From Arachis hypogaea (taxonomy: Eukaryota; Streptophyta; Magnoliopsida; Fabales; Fabaceae), in assembly GCF_003086295.3 (NCBI RefSeq), contig NC_092039.1, positions 66,545,649 to 66,609,648 on the forward strand: 64,000 bases of DNA, given 5' to 3'. Both the position numbers and the translations under genes were made by a program. Positions 23,576 to 34,225 of this stretch are shown piece after piece; positions within the stretch are counted from its first letter, which is position 1; every line of letters begins with the position of its first letter. The notes beneath the pieces were generated by a model, which saw nothing but the letters and a program-made list of their open reading frames with translations, was not told where the DNA came from and searched no databases.

Positions 23576-25153
23576 ATGAGCAGGAACAGAGAAAAAGGCA
23601 ATCTTGTTGAAGTTGATCCAGAACCTGAAAGGACTCTGAAGAGAAAATTAAGAGAAGCTAAATTAAATTATTCTAAAGGTAACCTTTCAGAAATTTTCGA
23701 ACAAGAGAAGGAGATGGCAACCGAAAATAATAATAATAATAATGCAAGGAGAATGCTTGGTGACTTCACAAAGCCAACGTCCAAGTTTGATGGAAGAAGC
23801 ATCTCCATTCCTGCCATTGGAGCCAATAACTTTGAGCTTAAGCCTCAACTAGTTGCATTAATGCAACAAAACTGCAAGTTTTATGGACTTCCATCTGAAG
23901 ATCCTTATCAGTTTTTAACTGAGTTCTTGCAGATCTGTGAGACTGTAAAGACGAATGAAGTTGATCCTGAAGTCTACAGACTCATGCTTTTCCCTTTTGC
24001 TGTAAGAGACAGAGCTAGAATATGGTTGGATTCACAACCTAAGGATAGCCTGGACTCCTGGGATAAGCTGGTCACTGCCTTCTTGGATAAATTCTTTTCT
24101 CCTCAAAAGCTGAGCAAGCTGAGAGTGGATGTTCAAACCTTCAAACAAAAAGATGGTGAATCCCTCTATGAAGCTTGGGAAAGATACAAGCAGCTGACCA
24201 AAAGATGTCCATCTGACATGTTTTCAGAATGGACCCTATTAGATATATTCTATTATGGTCTCTCTGAATTTTCGAAAATGTCATTGGACCATTCTGCAGG
24301 TGGATCTATTCACCTGAAGAAAACGCCTGAAGAGGCTCAAGAACTCATTGATATGGTTGCAAACAACCAGTTCATGTATACCTCTGAGAGGAATTCCGTG
24401 AATAATGGGATACCTCAAAAGAAAGGAGTTCTTGAAATTGATGCTCTGAATGCCATATTGGCTCAGAACAAAATGTTGACTCAACAGGTCAACATAATCT
24501 CTCAAAATCTGAATGGATTGCAACATGCATCCAACAGTACTAGAGAGGTAGCTTCTGAAGAAGCTTATGATCCTGAGAACCCTGCCATGGCAGAAGTTAA
24601 TTACATGGGTGAACCTTATGGAAACACCTATAACCCATCATGGAGAAATCACCCAAATTTCTCCTGGAAGGATCAACAAAAGCCTCAACAAGGCTTTAAC
24701 AATGGTGGACGCAATAGGCTGAGCAATAGTAAGCCATATCCATCATCTTCTCAGCAACAGACAGAGAATTCAGAACAAAACACTTCTAATTTAGCCAATA
24801 TTGTCTCTGATCTGTCAAAGGCCACTTTCAGTTTCATGAATGAAACAAGATCCTCCATTAGAAATTTGGAGGCACAAGTGGGCCAGCTGAGTAAGAAAGT
24901 CATTAAAACTCCTCCCAGTATTCTCCCAAGCAATACAGAAGAGAATCCAAAAGGAGAGTGCAAGGCCATTGATGTGATCAATGTGGCCGAATGCACTAGG
25001 GAGGAGGAGGACGAAAATCCTAGTGAGGAAGACCTCCTGGGACGTCCTTCAAGCAAGAAGGAGTTTCCTATTAAGGATCCAGAGGAATCTGAGGCTCATA
25101 TAGAAACCATAGAGATTTCCATTAAATCTCCTTCTGCCATTCATGAGCTCTGA
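23576..25153 (+). CDS. gag: Gag of element F
   Basis: A 525-residue capsid-type protein, which would form the cytoplasmic particle. Start ATG 23576. Near residue 45 is a run of Asn (ATENNNNNNARR). The retrotransposon gag core spans about 75-240 ([55 protein letters not shown]). A region similar to the B and E gags follows, then a Gln/Asn/Ser-rich linker and an acidic tail. No CCHC zinc knuckle is visible. Unlike B and E, where gag and pol share one frame, gag here stops at the TGA (25151-25153) that overlaps the next ORF's ATG in the +1 frame. Confidence 0.93.
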   Translation: MSRNREKGNLVEVDPEPERTLKRKLREAKLNYSKGNLSEIFEQEKEMATENNNNNNARRMLGDFTKPTSKFDGRSISIPAIGANNFELKPQLVALMQQNCKFYGLPSEDPYQFLTEFLQICETVKTNEVDPEVYRLMLFPFAVRDRARIWLDSQPKDSLDSWDKLVTAFLDKFFSPQKLSKLRVDVQTFKQKDGESLYEAWERYKQLTKRCPSDMFSEWTLLDIFYYGLSEFSKMSLDHSAGGSIHLKKTPEEAQELIDMVANNQFMYTSERNSVNNGIPQKKGVLEIDALNAILAQNKMLTQQVNIISQNLNGLQHASNSTREVASEEAYDPENPAMAEVNYMGEPYGNTYNPSWRNHPNFSWKDQQKPQQGFNNGGRNRLSNSKPYPSSSQQQTENSEQNTSNLANIVSDLSKATFSFMNETRSSIRNLEAQVGQLSKKVIKTPPSILPSNTEENPKGECKAIDVINVAECTREEEDENPSEEDLLGRPSSKKEFPIKDPEESEAHIETIEISIKSPSAIHEL

Positions 25154-25895
25154 AGACTATTCTTCCTCTGAAGAGGATGAAGATGTGACTGAAGAGCAAG
25201 TTGCTCAATATTTAGGAGCTATCATGAAGCTGAATGCCAAGCTGTTTGGTAATGAGACTTGGGAAAGTGAACCTCCCTTGCTCATTAGTGAACTAGACAC
25301 TTGGATTCAGAAAACTTTACCTCAAAAGAAACAAGATCCTGGCAAGTTCTTAATACCTTGCACCATAGGCACCATGAGCTTTGAAAAGGCTCTATGTGAC
25401 CTAGGGTTAGGGATAAATCTTATGCCACTATCTGTAATGGAGAAGCTGGGAATCATTGAGGTACAACCTGCCTTGTTCTCATTACAACTGGCAGATAAGT
25501 CATTGAGACAAGCTTATGGAATAGTAGAGGACGTGCTAGTAAAGGTTGAAGGCCTTTACATCCCTGCTGATTTCATAATCTTAGACACTAGGAAGGAAGA
25601 TGATGAATGTATCATCCTAGGAAGACCTTTCCTAGCCACAGCAGGAGCTGTGATAGATGTCAACAGAGGAGAATTAGTCCTTCAATTGAACGGGGACTAC
25701 CTTGTGTTTAAGGCACATGGCCATCCCTCTGTGACAAAAGAAAGTAAGCATGAAGAGCTTCTCTCAGTTCAGAGTCAAGAAGAGCCCACACAGTCAAACT
25801 CTAAGTTTGGTGTTGTGAGGCCACAACCAAACTCTAAGTTTGGTGTTCAAACTCCATATCCAAACTCTAAGTTTGGTGTTGGGACTACACACTAA
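25143..25895 (+). CDS. Protease-domain ORF of element F with motif-derived C-terminus
   Basis: A 250-residue frame, +1 relative to gag and overlapping it by 11 nt, so translation might rely on reinitiation or frameshifting. An acidic start (SSSEEDEDVTEE) leads into an Athila-type aspartic protease. The catalytic Asp is in CDLGLGINLMP, where B and E have DLGAS; the Ala-Ser to Leu-Gly change may impair activity. LQLADKS, GIVEDVLVKV and [16 protein letters not shown] follow as in B. RT, RNase H and integrase are absent. The last 33 residues include three repeats of NSKFGV encoded by CTAAGTTTGGTGTT, the noncoding motif found elsewhere in these elements. The conserved post-pol hairpin begins about 60 bp after the stop. 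Confidence 0.9.
   Translation: MSSEDYSSSEEDEDVTEEQVAQYLGAIMKLNAKLFGNETWESEPPLLISELDTWIQKTLPQKKQDPGKFLIPCTIGTMSFEKALCDLGLGINLMPLSVMEKLGIIEVQPALFSLQLADKSLRQAYGIVEDVLVKVEGLYIPADFIILDTRKEDDECIILGRPFLATAGAVIDVNRGELVLQLNGDYLVFKAHGHPSVTKESKHEELLSVQSQEEPTQSNSKFGVVRPQPNSKFGVQTPYPNSKFGVGTTH
25797..25882 (+). repeat. Three in-frame 33-bp repeats containing TAAGTTTGGTGT
   Basis: AACTCTAAGTTTGGTGTT recurs with a 33-bp period (12-mers at 25802, 25835 and 25868), giving three NSKFGV units at the end of the protease ORF. Confidence 0.95.
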
Positions 25896-27789
25896 CATTG
25901 ACCTGATCACCTTGTGGCTCCATGAGAGCCACTGTCAAGCTATTGACATTAAAGAAGCGCTTGTTGGGAGGCAACCCAATTTTATTTATCTAATTTTATT
26001 TTATTTTGTTTCTTTGTTATTTTTGTGTTTAATTAGGTACATGATCATGAGGAGTCACGAAAAAATAAAAAAAATTAAAAACAAAGTCAAAAACAGAAGA
26101 AAAAAAATTGTTCACCCTGGAGGTAGCACAGACTGGCGTTCAACGCCAGTAAGGTGCATCTGGCCGGCGTTCAACGCCAGAACAGAGCACCATTCTGGCG
26201 CTGAACACCAGAAACAAGCAACATCCTGGCGCTGAACGCCAGGAATGTGCCCAGAGAGGAAAAACTGGCGCTGAACGCCAGTAACAAGCATGAAACTGGC
26301 GTTCAACGCCAGAAACATGCTTTACATGGGCGTTGAACGCCCAGAACGTGCACCAATGGGCGTTTAAACGCCAGAATGGTGTGCCAAGGCAATTTACATG
26401 CCTATTTGGTGCAGGGATGGAATTCCTTGACACCTCAGGACCTGTGGACCCCACAGGATCATCTCAGGATCTGTGGACCTCACAGGATCCCCACCTACCT
26501 CGCCCTCTCTCTTTCCATTCATGGTCATTCCTTCTATTTTTCATTCACCACCTACATCTATCCACTCTTCCCCATACACCCCACCTACCTTTACAATTCA
26601 ACTTCTCTTTCCCACCCAATCCCACCCATATAGCCGAATCCATCTCCCCTCACTCAAAAAGCACCATTGGACCTTCAAAAAGGCGCCACCCTCACTCAGG
26701 TGGATTCATTCCTTGTTCTTTATTTCTTTCTGTTTTCGGTTTTTAATGTTGTGTTTATCTATGTTTTGTGTCTCTACTTCATGATCATTAGTATGTAACC
26801 ATGCCTTAAAGCTATGAATAAAATCCATTAATCCTTCACCTCTCTTAAATGAAAAATGTTTTAATTCAAAAGAACAAGAAGTACATGAATTTCGAATTTA
26901 TCCTTGAATTTAATTTAATTATATTGATGTGGTGGCAATACTTTTTGTTTTCTGAATGAATGCTTGAACAGTGCATATTTTTTATCTTGTTGTTTATGAG
27001 TGTTAAAATTGTTGGCTCTTGAAAGAATGATGAACAAAGAAAAATGTTATTGATGATCTGAAAAAATCATGAAATTGATTCTTGAAGCAAGAAAAAGCAG
27101 TGAAAAAGGAAGCTTGCGAAAAAAAAAAAAGAGTGGCGAAAAAAAAAGAAAAAGAAGGAGCAGTAGAAAAAGCCAATAGCCCTTAAAACCAAAAGGCAAG
27201 GGTAAAAAGGATCCAAGGCTTTGAGCATCAATGGATAGGAGGGCCCAAGGAAATAAAATCCAGGCCTAAGCGGCTAAATCAAGCTGTCCCTAACCATGTG
27301 CTTGTGTCATGAAGGTCCAAGTGAAAAGCTTGAGACTAAGTGGTTAAAGTCGTGATCCAAGGCAAAAGAGTGTGCTTAAGAGCTCTGGACACCACTAACT
27401 GGGGACTCTAGCAAAGCTGAGTCACAATCTGAAAAGGTTCACCCAGTTATGTGTCTGTGGCATTGATGTATCCGGTGGTAATACTGGAAAACAAAGTGCT
27501 TAGGGCCACGGCCAAGACTCATAAGTAGCTGTGTTCAAGAATCAACATGCTTAACTAGGAAAGTCAATAACACTATCCGAAATTCTGAGTTCCCAGAGAC
27601 GCCAATCACTCTGAACTTCAAAGGAAAAAGTGAGATGCCAAAACTATTCAGAAGCAAAAAGCTACAAGTCCCGCTCATCTAATTAAATTAATATTCATTG
27701 ATATTCCGGAATTTATAGTATATTCTCTTCTTTTATCCTATTTGATTTTCAGTTGCTTGGGGACAAGCAACAATTTAAGTTTGGTGTTG
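25896..27789 (+). other. 3' noncoding region of element F
   Basis: It holds the conserved hairpin (25957-25979), the palindrome array (26132-26374), a CTGTGGACCCCACAGG-type direct/inverted repeat (about 26430-26490), a pyrimidine-rich stretch (26495-26720), the AAGGATCCAAGGCTTTGAGC block (27210) shared with 1-689, the TTGCTTGGGGACAAGCAA hairpin (27753-27770) and TAAGTTTGGTGT (27776). I find no convincing ORF; 26333-26746 and its overlaps are unsupported. Confidence 0.8.
26132..26374. repeat. Array of eight short palindromes in the F 3' region
   Basis: About eight CTGGCGTTCAACGCCAG-type inverted repeats occur every 25-40 bp. Variants are TGGCGCTGAACGCCA and, near the end, GGGCGTTGAACGCCC, where outer bases of both arms changed together. 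One left/right mismatch (GAACACCAG) is visible near 26205. Confidence 0.93.
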
Positions 27790-29560
27790 TGATGAGCGGA
27801 TAATTTATACGCTTTTTGGCATTGTTTTTATATAGTTTTTAGTAAGTTTGAGCTACTTTTAGGGATGTTTTCATTAGTTTTTATGTTAAATTCACATTTC
27901 TAGACTTTACTATGAGTTTGTGTGTTTTTCTGTGATTTCAGGTAAATTCTGGCTGAAATTGAGGGACTTGAGCAAAACTCTGAAGAAGGCTGACAAAAGG
28001 ACTGCTGATGCTGTTGGAATCTGACCTCCCTGCACTCGAAATGGATTTTCTGGAGCTACAAAACTCCAATTGGCGCGCTCTCAACGGCGTTGGAAAGTAG
28101 ACATCCAGATCTTTCCAGCAATATATAATAGTCCATACTTTATTCGAAGATTGACGACGTAACTTGGCGTTGAACGCCAAGTACATGCTGCTGTCTGGAG
28201 TTAAACGCCAGAAAAACGTCATGATCCGGAGTTGAACGCCCAAAACACGTCATAACTCGGAGTTCAACTCCAAGAGAAGCCTCAGCTCATGGATTAATCA
28301 AGCTCATCCCAAGCATACACCAAGTGGGCCCCGGAAGTGGATTTATGCATCAATTACTTACTCATGTAAACCCTAGGAGCTAGTTTATTATAAATAGAAC
28401 ATTTATCTATTGTATTAGATATCTTTTTGACAGTTTAATCTCTTGATCATTCGGTCACTTGATCATGGAGAGGGATGGCCATTCGGCCATGCCTGAACCT
28501 TTTGCTTATGTATTTTCAACAGTGGAGTTTCTGCACACCATAGATTAAGGGTGTGGAGCTCTACTGTACCTCAAGTATTAATGCAATTCTATTTTCTTTT
28601 ATTCAAATCTCTCTTATTCTTATTCCAAGATATTCATTCGTACCCAAGAACATGATGAGTGTAATGATGAAAGTGACGATCATTATCATTCTCACTTATG
28701 AACGCACGTGATTGACAACCACTTCCGTTCTACATGCAACCGAGCTTGAATGTGTATCTCTTAGATTCTCCAACAGAATCTTCGTGGTATAAGCTAGATA
28801 GATGGCGGCATTTATGAGGATCCGGAAAGTCTCACCTTGTCTGTGGTATTCCGAGTAGGATCCTGGGAATCCGGAAAGTCTCACCTTGTCTGTGGTATTC
28901 CGAGTAGGATTCCGGTAATGAATGACTGTGACGTGCTTCAAACTTGCAAGTGCTGGGCGTTAGTGACAGACGCAAAAGAATCAAGGGATTCTATTCCAGT
29001 AGGCGCAGGAACCAACCAGTGATTAGCCGTGCTGTGACATAGTGCGTGAGCGTAGTTTTCACTGCGAGGATGGGATGTAGCCATCAACCATGGGTGATGC
29101 CTCCAGACGATTAGCCGTGCGAGTGACAGCCGCATAGGATCATTTTCCCGAAAGGATTGAAAGTAGCCACCGCTGATGGTGAACCCCTATACACAACTTG
29201 CCATGGAAAAGAGTAAGAAGGTTGAGTTGAAGCAGTGGGAGAGCAGGCATCCTTGAGCCATACAGTATCTCCATATGCTTATCTGAAATTCTCACCAATG
29301 AATTTACATAAGTATTCTATCCCTTTTATTATTTATTTTCTTATTTCTATTTTCGAAAACCCATAAACCATTTTAATCTGCCTAACTGAGATTTGCAAGG
29401 TGACCATAGCTTGCTTCATACCAACAATCTCTGTGGGATCGACCCTTACTCACGTAAGGTTTATTACTTGGACGACCCAGTACACTTGCTGGTTAGTTGA
29501 ACGGAGTTGTGAGCTTCTCTAACAATGCCTGAAACTCTGTTATCACAATTTCGTCCACCA
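27790..29560 (+). repeat. 3' LTR of element F (1771 bp)
   Basis: It has the same length and ends as the 5' LTR and is followed by target duplication gtcac (29561-29565). TATAAATAG is at about 28389. It is preceded by the hairpin and TAAGTTTGGTGTTG rather than a long purine tract. Confidence 0.95.
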
Positions 29561-29565
29561 GTCAC

Positions 29566-30639
29566 CCACGTATACCTCCATGATCTATCCGACATGGTTA
29601 GTGAAGACTTTATTCGTTAACCTTTGGTAAGTGGCTCATGTGTTTTTGAGTCCGAATGGCATGACGATGTAGCAGTAGTTTACTTTTGGGGTTAAGAATG
29701 AGGTTTTTTCTTGATCGGGCGGGTACATCGGGATTTGACTGTATTCCGAATAGGCGTCCATAAATGAAAGGTATTTGTATCCGGAGGAGGCATCCACCAG
29801 AGCGTCGATACTTCGCAGTGGATATAGATCTTTTGGGCAAGCTTTGTTGAGATCGGTGTAATCTGTGCACATCCGCCACTTTTTATTTGATTTTTTCACC
29901 AAGACGATGTTGGCTAGCCATATTGGGTACTTTACTTCTCTTATGAATCCCACCTCTAGTTGAGCTTGTACCTGTTCTTCCACAGCTTGGGATCGTTTTG
30001 TTTCGAGCTTTCTATGCCTCTGCTGTACTGGCCGAGATCCTGGGTAAACTGCCAACTTGTGGCACATTAACTTGGGGTCTATGCCCGGCATGTCTGCGGC
30101 CTTCCAAACGAAGAGATCGACATTGTTTTTTAAGAACTGTATGAGGGACTCCTTTACGTCTCCTTTTAGGATTGTGCCGATATTGGTTGTTTTATCTAGG
30201 AAATCTCCGATATGGACTTTTTCTATTTTGCCTTCAGGTTGTGGACGAAGTTCTTCCCGCCTTCGAACTCCTCCGAGTTCGATGGTGTAGATATCTTCTC
30301 CTTTGCCTCTGAGGTTCAGACTTTCGTTGTAACAGCGACGCACTGTCTTCTGGTCTGCTTTTATCGTAGCTATCCCTTCTGTGGTTGGTAACTTCATGCA
30401 GAGATGTGGAGTCGAGACTACTGCGCCGAGTTAATTTAGCGTTGTCCGACCTATCAAGGCATTGTAGGCTGAACTTACATCGACAACGATGTAGTCTATG
30501 TTGAGTGTTTTTGACCAATTTCCTTTTCCAAAGGTTGTCCGCAGCGAGATATATCCAAGTGGTTAGATTGGAGTGTCTCCTGGTCCGAATAAACAGATTG
30601 GATATGCTCTGAGCTTTTTTTCCTCTAGGCTGAGTTTGT
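29566..30639 (-). pseudogene. Tat1 pol fragment: protease end and RT up to the catalytic motif
   Basis: On the minus strand, SAYNALIGRT-like protease sequence near 30450 is followed by MCHKLAVYPGSRPVQQ, LVKKSNKKWRMCTDYTDLNK, YKYLSFMDAYSEYSQI and IVMPFGLKNT, the RT fingers and palm of Tat-clade elements (ACPKD, SFMDAYS). In-frame stops lie near 30432, 29640 and 29594. The expected YVDD reads YVGD, and element F is inserted immediately after it. The uninterrupted part is 30397-29636 (253 residues). 30635-30639 (tttgt) is E's target duplication. Confidence 0.9.
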
Positions 30640-32170
30640 TGGTGCACGAAATTGCAATCACACTTTTGCAATCCCGCACAACTAACCAGCAAGTGTACTG
30701 GGTCGTCCAAGTAATACCTTGCGTGAGCAAGGGTCGATCCCACAGAGATTGTTGGCTTGAAGCAAGCTATGGTTATCTTGTAAATCTTAGTCAGGATATC
30801 AGAAATTATCAGGATTGATTGTGAAAAGCAAAAGAACATGAAATGATTACTTGTTTTGCAGTAATGGAGAATAGGTTGAGGTTTGGAGATGCTCCATCTT
30901 CTGAATCTCTGCTTTCCTACTGTCTTCTTCTTCAAACACGCAAGTCTCCTTCCATGGCAAGCTATATGTAGGGTTTCACCGTTGTCAATGGCTACCTCCC
31001 ATCCTCTCAGTGAAAGCGATTGCATATGCTCTGTCACAGCATAGCGGAATTCATCTGTCGGTTCTCAATCAGGCCGGAATAGAATCCATTGATTCTTTTG
31101 CGTCTGTCACTAACGCCCCGCCTTCAGGAGTTTGAAGCATGTCACAGTCATTCAATCATTGAATCCTACTCAGAATACCACAGACAAGGTTTAGACCTTC
31201 CGGATTCTCTTGAATGCCGCCATCAATTCTAGCTTATACCACGAAGATTCCGGTTAAAGAACCCAAGAGATAACTACTTAATCTAAGGTAGAACGGAGGT
31301 GGTTGTCAGGCACGCGTTCATAGTTGAGAATGATGATGATTGTCACGGATCATCACATTCATCCGGATTAAGAACAAGTATTATCTTAGAATGGAAGCAA
31401 GCATGATTGAATGAGAAACAGTAGTAATTGCATTAATCCATCAAGACACAGCAGATCTCCTCACCCCCAACCATGGGGTTTAGAGACTCATGCTGTGGAA
31501 GATACACAAAGAAAGGTGTAAAGTGTCATGAGGTCATAAGGTACTGATACAATGTCAAAAGATCCTATTAATAGTAAACTAGTAGCCTAGGGTGTACAGA
31601 AATGAGTAAATGACGTAAAAATCCACTTCTGGGTCCACTTGGTGTGTGCTTGGGCTGAGCAATGAAGCATTTTCGTGTAGAGACCTTTTCTGGAGTTAAA
31701 CGCCAGCTTTCATGCCAGTTTGGGCGTTTAACTCCAAGTTTTATGCCAGTTCCGGCGTTTAACGCTGGAATTTCTGAGGCTGATTTGCCACGCCGGTTTG
31801 GGCCATCAAATCTTGGGCAAAGTATAGACTATCATATATTGCTGGAAAGCCCAGGATGTCTACTTTCCAAAGCCGTTGAGAGCGCGCCAATTGGGTTTCT
31901 GTAGCTCCAGAAAATCCGCTTCGAATGCAGGGAGGTCAGAATCCAACAGCATCTGCAGTCCTTTTTGGTCTCGGAATCAGATTTTTGCTCAGGACCCTTA
32001 ATTTCAGCCAGAAAATACCTGAAATCACAGAAAAATACACAAACTCATAGTAAAGTCCAGAAAAGTGAATTTTAGCTAAAAACTAATAAAAATATACTAA
32101 AAACTAACTAGATTATACTAAAAACATACTGAAAACAATGCCAAAAAGCATACAAATTATCCGCTCATCA
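30640..32170 (-). repeat. 3' LTR of element E (1531 bp)
   Basis: Read on + it starts TGGTGCACGAAATTGC and ends TATCCGCTCATCA. Palindromes GGAGTTAAACGCC and GGCGTTTAACGCTGG lie at 31690-31770 in U3. It is flanked outside by tttgt and inside by the ACACCAAACTTA motif and hairpin at 32173-32207. Confidence 0.95.
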
Positions 32171-33112
32171 CAACACCAAACTTAAATTGTTGCTTGTCCC
32201 CAAGCAACTGAAAATCAAAATAGGATAAAAAGAAGAGAATATACTATAGACTCCAAAATATCAAGGAAACATAGTTCCAATTAGATGAGCGGGACTAGTA
32301 GCTTTTTGCCTCCGAACAGTTTTGGCATCTCACTCTATCCTTTGAGGTTCAGAATGATTGGCATCTATAAGAACTCAGAACTCAGATAGTGTTATTGATT
32401 CTCTTAGTTGAGCATAATGATTCTTGAACATAGCTAGTGTATGAGTCTTGGCTGTGGCCCAAAGCACTCTGTCTTCCAGTATTACCACCGGATACATACA
32501 TGCCACAGACACATAATTGGGTGAACCTTTTCAGATTGTGACTCAGCTTTGCTAAAGTCCCCAATTAGAGGTGTCCAAGGTTCTTAAGCACACTCTTGTT
32601 GCCTTGGATCACAACTTTATTTCTTTCTTTTTCTCCTTTTTTTTTCGAAATTTTTTTTTCACTGCTTTTTCTTGCTTCAAGAATCAATCTAATGATTTTT
32701 AGATCCTCAATAACAGTTCTATTTTTCTTCCTTCTTTCAAGAGCCAACAATTTTTTTAACATTCTCAAAACAACAAATTCAAGAGACATATGCACTGTTC
32801 AAGCATTCATTCAGAAAGCAAAAAGTATTGTCACCACATCAAACTAATTCAACTAGTTTCAATGATAAATTTCGAAATCCTGTACTTCTTGTTCTTTTGT
32901 GATTAAAGCATTTTTCATTTAAGAGAGGTGATGGATTCATAGGACATTCATATCTTTAAGGCATAAAATTTCAATTTTATTAATTATGAATTAAAACAAG
33001 ACTAAAAAATAGATACAAAATGAGACTAGAAAAATGAAAAATAAAAACAAAACAAAGGAAAAAAAACGCAAACATAGGCTCCTAATGATAGAGGTTTTCA
33101 CAGAGTTAGGAC
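32171..33112 (-). other. 3' noncoding region of element E
   Basis: In sense order it holds A/T-rich sequence after ORF2, the AAGGCAACAAGAGTGTGCTTAAG block shared with A and F (about 32580-32610), TTGCTTGGGGACAAGCAA (32190-32207) and TAAGTTTGGTGT (32184-32173). There is no supported ORF. Confidence 0.8.
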
Positions 33113-34225
33113 TCAACAACCTTGATTTTGAGAAGTGGATGCTCCCTCAGCTTGAGAGGAGAACTTTTGGCGTTTCAATTCTTGGAGTTCACGCCCCTGC
33201 TTCTCTTGTTCCTTCAGCAATTTGCAGAGCATGCAGTTCTGATTCTGCTGTTCTTCCTTCAGTTGCTCCATAGTCTCTTGCAGCTTGGAGATAGATGCTT
33301 CTAGGCTGGTCCAGTAGTCAATTCTTGGGAATTCAGGGAGGAATTCCTGCGCCCTCCTCTTGATAGAGTTGTCTTGCACTTGTCCTTCCATTGACTTCTT
33401 GGTGATTGGGTGTTCAATGGGTATGAACTCATCTACTCCCATCTTCACCCCAGCCTCTTTACAGAGCAAGGAGATCAAGCTTGGGTAAGCCAATTTGGCT
33501 TCAGTGGAATTCTTATTTGCAATTGTGTAGATCTCACAAGCAATCACATGATGGACCTCCACTTCTTTTCCAAGCATAATGCAATGAATCATCACTGCTC
33601 TCTTGATGGTGACCTCAGAACGGTTGCTAGTGGGCAATATGGAACGCCCAATAAAGTCTAGCCAACCTCTTGCAATTGGCTTGAGGTCTCCCCTCTTGAG
33701 TTGGTTTGGGACACCCTTTGAATTGGTTATCCACTTAGTCCCAGGGAGGCATATGTCCTCTAGAACTTGATCCAACCCTTTATCTACTCTCACCATCCTC
33801 CTATTGAAGGAATCAGGATCATCTTGCAGTTGAGGTAGTTTGAAGATTTCTCTTATTTTGTCCAGATGGAAGTACATAACTTGCCCTCTGACCATGGTTC
33901 TGTAGGTATGGTAAGCAGTTCCAGTCATTCTCTGCTTATCTGTTAACCACAGATTTGAGTAGAATTCCTGAACCATGTTCCTTCCAACCTTTATTTCAGG
34001 ATTGGTCAGAACTTCCCAACCTCTGTTTCGAATTTGCTCTTGGATCTCCGGATATTCATCTTCTTTCAGATCAAATTTAACTTCCGGGATCACTGACCTC
34101 AGACCCATTATTTTGTGATAATGGTCTTCATGTTCTTTGGTTAAGAACTTCTCTTGATTCCAAAGATTCTTTGGATTAGTCTCTTTCTTTCCTCTTAAAT
34201 TGGTTTGTTTTCCCTTAGGAGCCAT
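33113..34225 (-). CDS. ORF2 of element E: plant-transposon-protein-like, coiled-coil, in env position
   Basis: A 370-residue protein whose role is not known to me. I chose the second ATG (MAPKGKQTNLRGKK, 34225) because it directly follows a leader with the 3' motif and begins basic. The segment NMVQEFYSNLW...TMVRGQVMYFHLDKIREIF, followed by RGWLDFIGRSILPTSN, resembles the plant 'putative plant transposon protein' family found downstream of pol in Athila elements (recalled, not searched). The last 90 residues (LQETMEQLKEEQQNQ, EQEKQGRELQELKRQ) form a likely coiled coil. No signal peptide or membrane segment is seen, so an envelope function is not supported. It lies 0.9 kb after gag-pol, separated by the palindrome array. 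Confidence 0.85.
   Translation of the reverse strand: MAPKGKQTNLRGKKETNPKNLWNQEKFLTKEHEDHYHKIMGLRSVIPEVKFDLKEDEYPEIQEQIRNRGWEVLTNPEIKVGRNMVQEFYSNLWLTDKQRMTGTAYHTYRTMVRGQVMYFHLDKIREIFKLPQLQDDPDSFNRRMVRVDKGLDQVLEDICLPGTKWITNSKGVPNQLKRGDLKPIARGWLDFIGRSILPTSNRSEVTIKRAVMIHCIMLGKEVEVHHVIACEIYTIANKNSTEAKLAYPSLISLLCKEAGVKMGVDEFIPIEHPITKKSMEGQVQDNSIKRRAQEFLPEFPRIDYWTSLEASISKLQETMEQLKEEQQNQNCMLCKLLKEQEKQGRELQELKRQKFSSQAEGASTSQNQGC

Larger units (their letters stand above)
20263..29560 (+). mobile_element. Element F: gag-protease-only retrotransposon, FIDEL/Feral-like
   Basis: The element is complete with target duplications gtcac (20258-20262 and 29561-29565) and two 1771-bp LTRs differing at about two dozen positions (about 1.3%). 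It has a near-consensus primer-binding site, a gag ORF, a protease ORF and no RT, RNase H or integrase. It is therefore non-autonomous. The name rests on my memory of peanut element pairs in which Feral is a pol-less relative of FIDEL. It inserted in Tat1's RT catalytic motif. Confidence 0.95.

Noticed and set aside
26333..26784. Three overlapping plus-strand frames after the F palindrome array
   Set aside because: Low-complexity Pro/Ser/His-rich translations of a pyrimidine-rich region, with no domain.
30234..31037. 267-residue minus-strand frame spanning the E LTR and Tat1
   Set aside because: It crosses an insertion boundary (30639/30640), so it is a chance fusion; the LTR part recurs at 40600-41028.
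33113..34225. Calling ORF2 an envelope protein
   Set aside because: No signal peptide, membrane segment or cleavage site is visible; position alone is not enough.
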